A stretch of DNA of 64,000 nt from Phlegmacium glaucopus (Eukaryota > Basidiomycota > Agaricomycetes > Agaricales > Cortinariaceae): assembly GCA_015039465.1 (NCBI GenBank), contig MU130570.1:62001-126000 (forward strand), given 5' to 3'. The position numbers were made by a program, and so were the translations under genes. Every line of letters starts with the position of its first letter. Position 1 is the stretch's first letter. The notes beneath the pieces are model-generated. The model was given only the letters and a program-made list of their open reading frames with translations, made no database searches and was not told where the DNA came from. Of the stretch, positions 56,597 through 64,000 are shown piece by piece.

Positions 56597-57391
56597 ACCA
56601 GCTCCACAGCAACGCCAAAACCCTCCTAAGGGTCCTACCCCTTCTTCATCCTCCTCTGTACCCTCTTCCAACCCTTCTTCCAGTTCCGGAAAACAGTCTC
56701 GGCCTTTGGATCAAAAATCCGTTAAGTCCGCAGACTCCGGTAAGACTTCTTCCACTCCTCCGAAACCTAATCTAGAAGGCAAGCTGGACTCGCGGGGTAG
56801 ACTTACCCTGCAAGAAAGGCAATGCCAGATAGATAAAAAGCTCTGTCTTTTCTGTGGCAAGCCCAGTCATATTGTTCCTGACTGTAAGCTTGCCAAGGCA
56901 AGCTCCGCTAAAGGCCGAGCCTCTACTGTTTCTGATTCCGTTTCCGAGTCCGTTCTGGCTAAGCCAAAGGACTCCGGTTCGGAGAAAAAAAAAGACTAAG
57001 CAATTCACTGGACTCAGCACAGACGGTGAATTGCAAGAAGCCCTGTGCTGAGCTTGTTGCAGTTCTAAATGCAATAATCTCTCCAAAAACCCAAGCAGTC
57101 TTTGTTTCTCTTCTTTGTCTTCAATTTCTGAATGTCAATTTTTCCGCTTTCATTGACAGTGGTTCCACTCACTGTTTCATGGATGAGAATTACGTGAAGT
57201 CCAATGATTTTCCTATTTTTCCTATTACTCCTATGACTCTCTGTCTTATTGATGGTTCTTCTCTGGGCATGATCACCCATGCTACCATTGTTTCCGTTCA
57301 GTTCTCATGTGGTTCCATCCACAAAATCCAATTCTTACTAACCAAACTGGATTCCGATTTTCCTGCTGTACTCGGGAGGTCTTTACACTCC
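56597..57391 (+). other. Inverted 0.8 kb segment of Gypsy-1 (gag end, zinc knuckle, protease)
   Basis: On the plus strand, against the rest of Gypsy-1, it reads EPAPQQRQNPPKGPTPSSSS, GRLTLQERQCQIDKKLCLFC, GKPSHIVPDC, AFIDSGSTHCFMDENYVKS and KLDSDFPAVLG. Flipping it puts gag MQECSR directly before EPAPQQRQ in frame, and VLG next to the repaired end of TIR element B. The breakpoints are shared GGGA/CTCCC bases at the element end. Confidence 0.85.
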
Positions 57392-58190
57392 CGAGAACAT
57401 TCTTGCATACGTTCCCAGTGACAAGTGTCAGCATTTTGAGCTTTTTGACGCATCGCAGCCAAGGTCCGGGGCTTGCCATCTCCTTTGGTAATTTCATCCT
57501 TGAGTCGGGAAGGTAAACCTTCGTAAAACCTAAACCTCAGAGCAGGCTCACCCCAAGTACAGTGGACTGCCAAGGAGTTGAACCAGACTAAGTAATCGGA
57601 GATACATTGGCTGTCCTTCATTCAGAGATTAGTGAGTTCGTGTTCTACGTCGGCGGATTCGTTGAAAGGGCCGAAGTTGGATTGGAGCTTGTCCACGGAG
57701 AGATCCCAATCTTCAAGCCAGGACAGAGGTTCGTCGGTGAGTCCGGAAACTCCAGGTTCAAACCATTCCTGAGCAACATCCCGGAGATAGGACAGAGCAA
57801 ACATTACTCACTTGGAGTCGTCTCGGAATGTGTCAGAAGAGCTCCGGAAATAGAGCCTACACTGGAAAAGAAAAGCTTTCAGTTTCTTAGGATCCTTACC
57901 CATGGAGGGTTCGGGCTCTCTAAGTCTGCCAGCTGAATCGGACTTGGCTGAAGATTTCCCGAGGGAATTCAAAGCGGAAACGAGTTGATTGAAAGGAATA
58001 GAAGGAGACTCAACCATCTGTAGTACTCCGAGGTTCATCAATATGACTAGCCTCTTCGACTACATCGGGCAAAGGAGTCTGCCTGGTGGGGTGTGTTCTT
58101 GGGACATAATTTCTTGTATCGGTAATTGTTTTTTGGAAGTTTTAGAACGAGTTAGCATAGAAGGAGTGGGTTGAGAAGTTTGAATATACT

Positions 58191-58226
58191 GTTAAGTTTG
58201 AGAACTCTATTCTGGAGTATCAGACG
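58191..58226. mobile_element. Truncated Gypsy-1 LTR
   Basis: TGTTAAGTTTGAGAACTC and about 18 more bases match the start of the solo LTRs, directly beyond the gag start of Gypsy-1. This links those LTRs to this element. It is cut by the MITE at 58227. Confidence 0.75.
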
Positions 58227-58756
58227 TAGTGCTTGAAAGTCCGGTTAATTAACCGGAAAATAACCAAGACTGGACCGGACCTAACCGCAAAAAGACCGGA
58301 CCGCAGTTAGTGGTTAGTTGATTCTGAAAATGAAATAACCGGTTATAAACGACCCTATTATACCCCTTCAAAACGCACCCAAAAACGTGAGAAACGCTAA
58401 AAATCTGACTGAGTTATGGTCAAATCTTTAAAATATTGGCCAAAAGTAGACTTTCAAGAATATTATCATAGATTTGTCAATTCTTCATCAAATTTAGCGT
58501 TCTTGGGCTCATTTTAAAGCTACGATGCGTGGAAATAATGTTTATTGAGAGAAATATGTACGGTCTTGCCCGGTTATAACCGGTTTTTCATTTTTTCGGT
58601 CCTAACTGGTTAGTAACTGCAACTAACCGGTTTTGGTCAGTTATTTTCGGTCCGGTTAGGTTATTTTGGGTTTGGGAACGAAGCCTAACCGGTCTCAGTC
58701 TTGGTTAGAGCCCCTGGGCACCAAATAACCAGACCTAACCGGACTTTCAAGCACTA
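58227..58756. mobile_element. hAT-like MITE, copy 2
   Basis: 530 bp, nearly identical to 46605-47135, with the same ends TAGTGCTTGAAAG/CTTTCAAGCACTA. The flanks (TCAGACG left, TAAGCCAC right) do not match, so the surroundings were rearranged after insertion. Confidence 0.88.
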
Positions 58757-59556
58757 TAAGCCACCAAGTCCTGACGGACTCCGCTAGGAATCCACCAGGA
58801 CTAAACTAGGAATGATGAATTGAGAAATTCATAGAAATCCCTTGTGTTATTCCTAGTTGAGTCCTGGTTGAGTCCCATTCCATTCCCAGTCCTGGCCTGA
58901 AAAGACCAGGAATAGCAGGAATATTCCACAGGAATCCTAGGTATTAGAATTAATATTATTCATTACTATAAGGTTCCAATGTCTTGTTGCCATCACAATC
59001 TTGTATTTTGTTCAGCTCACAAGGTGGTCATGTGACCACATGTGTACTAGCAGCTCATCTTCTGGCTCATCTCACCATCACTCTACCATTACATAACACA
59101 ACAAACAACCACTATGACAACAAAGATGGACAATGGACCAAACAATGACAACAACACATAACAAACAGCAAACAACAAACAACAAATAACAAATGAAATA
59201 AAATAAAGTAAAATAAAATAAATTAAAATTAAAATGACAATGACAATCAATGACAATGACAATGACAATAAAAAGTGACAAATAACAAATAATAACAAAC
59301 AATGATGAGAGCTCCCTCATGGGGGGTTTTTTATTTGTTTTAATTTTTTCTAATCACCTGCTCGGAGCCTACAAGGGAGCCTAGGTAGCCGGAAACGGGA
59401 ACACCCTGAACCCAGCAGTGCTCCCGGAGAGTGAAATTGCATGTAACAGGTATAAAGGCTAGAATAAAGGGAGGGAGGGAGGGAAAAAAGAGAGAAAGGG
59501 TTGAGGAAGAAGATAGGGGGTTGAGGAAGAAAGATAGGAATGAAGGTAAGCGCAAT
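58757..59556. repeat. Element border and AC/AT-rich low-complexity tract
   Basis: 58757-59080 has repeats of GGAATCC/AGTCCTGG but no gene. 59090-59300 is built of ACAAACAAC, AATAACAAATAA and GACAATGACAAT units. It ends ACAAACAATGATGAGAGC, which resembles ACAAACAATGATAATAATAG at about 63928. These are probably related ends of the tyrosine-recombinase element. Confidence 0.5.
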
Positions 59557-60192
59557 TCAGGAAACAGGATAGGAGTGGTGTAAAAAGGCAGCCAAAAGGA
59601 TGGGATGGCAACGAATATAGATTTGAAAGGTGTCGGAGGCCCAACGACCAATGGCTTGGATAATATGCCGAGGAAAACCGGCTTCGGTGAGCGCGGTGGC
59701 CCCACCAGCACGCAAAGAGTGACCTCCGACGTTGGTGGGGAAAAAAGAAAGAAGACGATGGAGAAACCAGGTACGGGTGGGGATGGAACCGTCGTCTTTT
59801 AGCCATAATTCAGCACAAAGAGGGAAAGATTGGTCCCTGGAGCACAAATAGGATGTGAAAGGTGATAAAGGATCATCTCCAAGGTCGGTCCTTTGGATGA
59901 TGACTTGACTGCCCTCAAAAAAACGGTCAGCTTTATGCCCAGGGAGTAAGAATTGGAAAGAATGGGAGTTAAACGTAGCGGTATTTCGCAAGACAACCTT
60001 TCTGTAGTCTTGAAGATTCTTCGTGTCAGGCCAGACAAGTTCTCCAAGGTGAAGCAAGCCGTGGAAACCTGTAAGGGTGATAGCAAGGAAAAGAAGATCA
60101 TCATGAGAAAATGGGCGAGAAAGGCGTGAAGGTAGCAATGCAAGCTCCGAACGGGTTAAAGCTCTCTTCCAAACAGGGGAAGAGGGTTTCAT
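59557..60192 (-). CDS. Tyrosine recombinase of a YR retroelement (catalytic Arg changed)
   Basis: 211 codons, Met at 60192. TLTGFHGLLHLGELVWPDTK holds the first catalytic position, which is normally Arg (LLRLGEL) and is His here. GGHSLRAGGATALTEAGFPR carries the conserved H-x-x-R, and AIGRWASDTFQIYIRCHP the nucleophile Tyr. Such recombinases integrate DIRS/Ngaro-type retroelements as circular DNA; agaric elements of this type are known. The open frame is intact but the Arg-to-His change should kill catalysis. The N-terminal core-binding part may be incomplete. Confidence 0.8.
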   Translation of the reverse strand: MKPSSPVWKRALTRSELALLPSRLSRPFSHDDLLFLAITLTGFHGLLHLGELVWPDTKNLQDYRKVVLRNTATFNSHSFQFLLPGHKADRFFEGSQVIIQRTDLGDDPLSPFTSYLCSRDQSFPLCAELWLKDDGSIPTRTWFLHRLLSFFPTNVGGHSLRAGGATALTEAGFPRHIIQAIGRWASDTFQIYIRCHPILLAAFLHHSYPVS

Positions 60193-60383
60193 TTTATGGC
60201 AACCTTCTAGTGCTTTGGAAACGAGCCAATGCCGGCGATCAAAGTAAGATGCGAGAGTGGAAGAATAGGAAGAAAAAGAAGAAGGTTCAATAGCGCACGC
60301 AATGGCTATTGCACGTTCTCAAACGAGGCGTTCACATGTCCAGGCTTCCCGATGGGAGCTCCTGGATGAGGAAAGGCTGGTGG

Positions 60384-61830
60384 TCATAAAAGGGCATCCC
60401 CCAGCATAAATTGAGGGGGTGAAAAGGGGGTGATGGACAAGCCTGGCTGAAGATGCTTGGCAGTAACATCATCAAGGCGAGACAAGGCATCAGCAACTTT
60501 GTTCTCATTGTGTGGAATGTGGAAAACACGTAGCTGGATTTTTGAGGCAAGTAAGAGGTCGACCACAGTGACGAGGATAGGATTGTAAGTGGGTAACGCG
60601 CGGAGAGTGTTGAACAGGTCAAAGGTGTTGGAGCTGTCAGTAAGGACAGCTAATCGATGAGGCTTTGGCGAAACACACTCGCAGACATGGCTGAGTGCGG
60701 ATAAAACGGTGAGTGCCTCAAAAAAGAAGATACCGTTCCGCGTGGAAGGAGGAATAGCACTTTGGAAACCCTCACAGGTTTTTGGTGACCAATAACCCAT
60801 GCCTGTAGGGCAGGCGTCGCAAAGGTACGTGTCATGTGCTTCCGACCTGGTCCATTCTTGGGATTCAATGATGTGGACACCATCAGAGTGATCTACATGG
60901 CTAGAAAACCACAAAAGATTGTTAGAGATAGCTTTGTTGATAGAGAGTTTTTGGTATGGCGAAGAACCTTGCTGCATCTTTTTGTAGACGTTCGATAGAC
61001 CAGGCCGAAGTAAAGGGTACGCGTTCAAGGCCCAATTGATCCAACCTGTTAAGTGTTGGAAGTCTTTGAGTGAACGACACTGATAGGGATTAGCAAAGGT
61101 ACAAACTGCAGCGACCAACTCCTTTCGAGCCTCCAAGGGCATGGTGACTGTCATTGCATTAGCATCGACATCGAAACCGATGATCGTAAAGGGTGAACCA
61201 GACACCTGCTTTCACTCCTTGTGAGGAATTCCCAGGTCATCGAAGAGAGAAAGGAGCTGGGCTTGTTTCGACGGTAAGTGCTTGCGATAAGGGGCATAGA
61301 AGGTAGAGCTGTCGGCAAAATCCCAAGAAAAAGTGTCATCCACATAGGCAAATAAATTGAGAATGAACTTGACAAAAATGGCAATCTACAGGACAAGGCT
61401 GAAAAAGGTAATCCAAAGACAGCCTGCCCTGCGGTCACCAAAATTGTTATTGTTGTCTACATGATGCAGACCATCAATCATAACAACTTGACGTAATTGC
61501 CACAAGGGATGAACAGGCAACCTTCGGTAGGCTTGAAAGACATCAGTTTTGAATAGAGTAAGTTCTCTATCTCCATGTTCCTTTCTGACTTGCAAGAGGG
61601 CAGCGCCTAAAGCGTGAAGAGTATCCAAATGGACCTTAGCGTCGGCAGAAGAAATGTATGAGTTTGGTGAGTAGTTTCCCACAGAATGGTTGACAACAAG
61701 TCGCAATTTATCTGAATGCGGCTTAGGTACAACCCACAGGGGGATAGTGGTCATTCTCGGTAACAAAGATGGAAATGCTTCTGAGAAACATCCTAACACT
61801 ATCTCTTCATCTCATTGCTCTCGCATAAAT
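60384..61830 (-). pseudogene. Reverse transcriptase and RNase H of the YR retroelement
   Basis: The minus strand reads EEIVLGCFSEAFPSLLPRMT, IPLWVVPKPHSDKLRLVVNH, FKTDVFQAYRRLPVHPLWQL, FAYVDDTFSWDFADS (catalytic YVDD), FTIIGFDVDANAMTVTMPLE, LKDFQHLTGWINWALNAYPL (thumb), then RNase H-like LAVLTDSSNTFDLFN and FHIPHNENKVADALSRLDD (61.8-60.4 kb). Stops interrupt at about 61.82 (TGA), 61.39 (TAG) and 61.21 kb (TGA before KQVSG). The domain order RT-RNase H-YR with gag upstream and no integrase defines the class. Confidence 0.85.
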
Positions 61831-62169
61831 GCTAAGTCCACTGGATCTCTAATCTTCTGGAGAGTTGCATTGTCAACAATAGCAGGTGCGCTTGAGGCAT
61901 GAGTCACGGCCCAAGGCCAGAAACCGTCAACTAGGCCTTCACAGATGGAGTCTATGAAGGGTCAATTCGGATGGGTGATTGATAAAGAGCGCAAGCGCTC
62001 GACTTTGATAGGAGTAGTGATTCTGAAGAGGTGGGAGTGATTTTGGATGGTGCTCCATGCGAGATCGTTATGGATCTCATTAGATGGAGGCTTTGGAACC
62101 GGGGCTGCATCTACACTGGTCAACGCTGTTGATAGACTAAAAGGCTCATCTCCATTCCATACATATTCT

Positions 62170-63454
62170 CAGACGTATCTTGGTCTGCGCTCCCAGTGAA
62201 GACTTGTTTTCGAGATTTTACTTCCTTGGGGCTGGCGCGCATTCTCTGGCGACGTGACCGCCACTTGAACACTTGGAACAGACGTGGAGGTAGTTGCATG
62301 TGGAGGCTGAGTTTGGGCACCTGCGCTCATTCCACCTCCTGCATGGAGCGCTTCGTCGATGTGCATATGGTTGCCTTGCCCTGGGTTCAGCTTGCTGACT
62401 GGATGAGAGGTTGCTAGGACTGTGGATCCACTGGATTTGGAGGTTGTCAAATTGTGCGAAATTGGAGAGCTTGAGGTCACAACGCTGGGATATCCTAATC
62501 CGAACAGCACGGTCATAGTTGATAACTCGGGAGTGATATTGTGCTGGTAAGGAGGTGAAATATCGCTGGATATGTTTGCTATAGAGCTGGAGTTCGTGTT
62601 TGCGGTGACTGAAGATGAAACAGGTCGCTTCTGCCAAGGCATCCCAGGTGATGACCCAGTCCCCATGTGTCTTGACCGTCCTTGCTGGTGTGGATGGGCT
62701 GTGGAGTACCTCAATGTTCTTTCCAAGCTCAACTGACTCCTTGTTGCTGTAGGATATTGTGTAAATGTTGGAGAAGACATGGTTGAGGCCAACAATGTTT
62801 CCGCTGAGGAGGTTGAGCCATTCAGCCTGAGGGAACTGGGGAACCGCTTGGTTACAGTTGAGGAGAGAGGATCGAGCCCACTTGACATCTCGAGAGAAAT
62901 TCTCGAGGAGAGCGTGGGTTTTCTGAAGGGACGGAGAGAGGTTCTCAAGGGATTCAGTTTTGGTATCTTCGGTTCCATGCCAGGGTAAGGCCTTGAAGTC
63001 AAGACGGGTTCTCTTTGCATATTTGTCCTCTTCTTCTTTCTTCCTCCGATAAAAGGGAGATGGGTCGTTTAGGCGTGCTAGCAGCGCAGGTTGCTGGACC
63101 CGGTCGTCCATCAGCTTGCTGCTGCTCGTTACTCCCTTCTCCTGCAAGAGCTCGGGAAGTTGCGTCAATGCGTTGGATGTTCCCTGTTCGATATCGCTCG
63201 AAGTTGTCGAGCATGTCGAGATAGGATCCATATGCTGAGACAAATGATTCCTCTTCAACGGATTTGTGGGGAATCGCTTGTTGAAGGAGCAGTGACACTT
63301 TCGGTTTACTAACCTTTCCAGCTCTGAATTGCTGAACGATGTTGATACAGGCATTAACTGCCTCTGTCTGGAGTCCTGAAGACTCGGCTGTACTGGAAGG
63401 GGTGACGCTCGATAGCGTGGCGCTGCTCGTCGACGCCTCACCATGCTGGGACAT
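62170..63454 (-). pseudogene. Gag of the YR retroelement, one frameshift
   Basis: Met at 63454 (MSQHGEASTSSATLSSVTPS). The frame goes on through SYLDMLDNFERYRTGNIQRI and SEEERRRGQICKEN, then slips one base at about 63.01 kb into KYAKRTRLDFKALPWH, GDWVITWDALAEATCFIFSH and RISQRCDLKLSNFAQFDN. The end is a Cys/His knuckle CSKCSSGGHVARECAPAPRK at about 62.23 kb. It probably packages the element RNA. Gag, RT-RNase H and YR lie in transcription order on the minus strand. Confidence 0.75.
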
Positions 63455-64000
63455 CCTTTTTTAATAGTGACACAAGAGTTTGTGGATGTGAAGAATGAAT
63501 TTTATAAGTAGAAAAGAATTGAGCAACTACCAAAACACGAGAGAGCACGACTAAGAGGAACCTCGTGCAACGAGTGGGTTTTTATGAGACAAAAGTGAAA
63601 CAAAAACTAAATAACATGTGAGACACCAGCACTGAGTGTCAAAGCATGACTAAGGAGGGCCTGAGCGAGGCGTGGCTGAAAGGACTAGGCGATTTAACCC
63701 TTGCAGCGATTAGCCTGGTGTAAACCGGGGTTTAAAAGACGATTAATTTCACTTTAGCATTACCACTATGTCACTTTGACCTTCCTTTGAACAAACAGTA
63801 GACAAACAATGACAAGCAATAAACAACAATAATATCAAATAACAATGATGGACAATGGATGTCAGACAAATAATAGATAATAAATAACAATAAACAATAA
63901 ACAGACAAATGACAAATGACAAATGACAAACAATGATAATAATAGCAACCTCACCAAGGTATTTTTATCACTAGTTTATAAACAACATTTTCAAACTCAG
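63455..64000. repeat. 5' border of the YR element and AC/AT-rich tract
   Basis: 63455-63775 has no gene; it would hold the leader. 63785-63950 repeats ACAAACAATGACAAGCAATA and GACAAATGACAAATGACAAA units like those at 59.1-59.3 kb. The window ends before the element limit can be seen. Confidence 0.5.

Larger units (their letters stand above)
54499..58190 (-). pseudogene. Gypsy-1 retrotransposon gag-pol, decayed and rearranged
   Basis: Minus strand, from the gag side at 58.0 kb: LKAFLFQCRLYFRSSSDTFR, VMFALSYLRDVAQEWFEPG and CISDYLVWFNSLAVHCTWGE to HWERMQECSR at 57.39 kb. The next part (knuckle CLFCGKPSHIVPDC, protease AFIDSGSTHCFMD) is present but inverted at 56597-57391. Then LDWLTQHNPLIDWVNSSVTF (56.03 kb), RT (PFGAPVLFIKKKDESLWLCI; FTKIDLKHAYHLVQIAAGDE; VIIYLDDILIFS) and RNase H (IIVETDASDYALAAILSIHD; NYDVHNKELLS), cut at 54498 by the foldback element. 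Integrase is missing. TGA stops at about 57806, 57621 and 55573 stand where CGA fits; one base is lost before the YLDD block. Confidence 0.9.

Noticed and set aside
59078..59320. Minus-strand hydrophobic frames in the AC-rich tract
   Set aside because: They are low-complexity shadows of ACAAACAAC/AATAAC repeats with no homology or start context.

Overview
The window looks like a chromosome segment of a mushroom-forming basidiomycete (Agaricomycetes). The evidence is dense genes with many 50-70 bp GT-AG introns, agaric-type protein families (CK1-like kinase, NB-ARC protein with a GGTF-type N-terminus, OPA3, NAA35, a stalked membrane-protein family), and Plavaka/CACTA, Gypsy, Copia, hAT-type and tyrosine-recombinase elements. 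The species cannot be named from the sequence. All assignments come from reading translations and repeats by eye; no database search was run.

Layout. (1) 1-5.4 kb: tandem broken shards of a TenA/THI-4-type thiamine gene and of the NTH1 3' end, then the intact NTH1 (endonuclease III) gene and a divergent Cys-motif ORF. (2) 5.4-15 kb: a decayed SRPK-like kinase, then NAA35/MAK10 (NatC subunit), a small unknown gene, a CK1-like kinase and a ubiquitin-like exon fragment. (3) 15-41 kb: a tandem segmental duplication, X1-Y1-X2-Y2. X is a Lys-rich/poly-Asp protein of unknown function. Y is a single-pass membrane protein of unknown function that is intact in both copies. Between X2 and Y2 lies a 14.36 kb CACTA-like element (23937-38296) with TGA target duplications and inverted GTCA-rich subterminal repeats. 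It carries the N-terminus of a Plavaka/Tnp2-type transposase, fragments of FAS2 (fatty acid synthase alpha) and XRN1, a spliced gene of unknown function, a 388 bp palindrome and several nested insertions. (4) 41.4-45.4 kb: OPA3, then an NB-ARC gene cut off by a Copia LTR. (5) 45.4-64 kb: a retroelement graveyard. It holds a decayed Copia with a hAT-like MITE inside it, a Gypsy-2 gag-protease remnant fused to Copia gag, a 2.1 kb foldback element with tRNA-like arms and a solo LTR, Gypsy-1 with a TIR element and an adjoining 0.8 kb inversion, a second MITE copy, and a gag/RT/RNase H/tyrosine-recombinase retroelement.

How it fits together. Single-copy housekeeping genes (NTH1, NAA35, OPA3) mark the old backbone. 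The X-Y duplication came next. The CACTA insertion then separated X2 from Y2, and younger elements nested into everything. Repeated DNA shows strong C-to-T decay at CpG: many in-frame TGA codons stand where CGA fits, and the truncated copy X2 has lost CpGs still present in X1. This suggests methylation-linked mutation of repeats. The most interesting observations are the gene-fragment-carrying CACTA element, the inversion whose breakpoints lie at a transposon end and whose reversal restores the gag frame, and the CpG-decay pattern.
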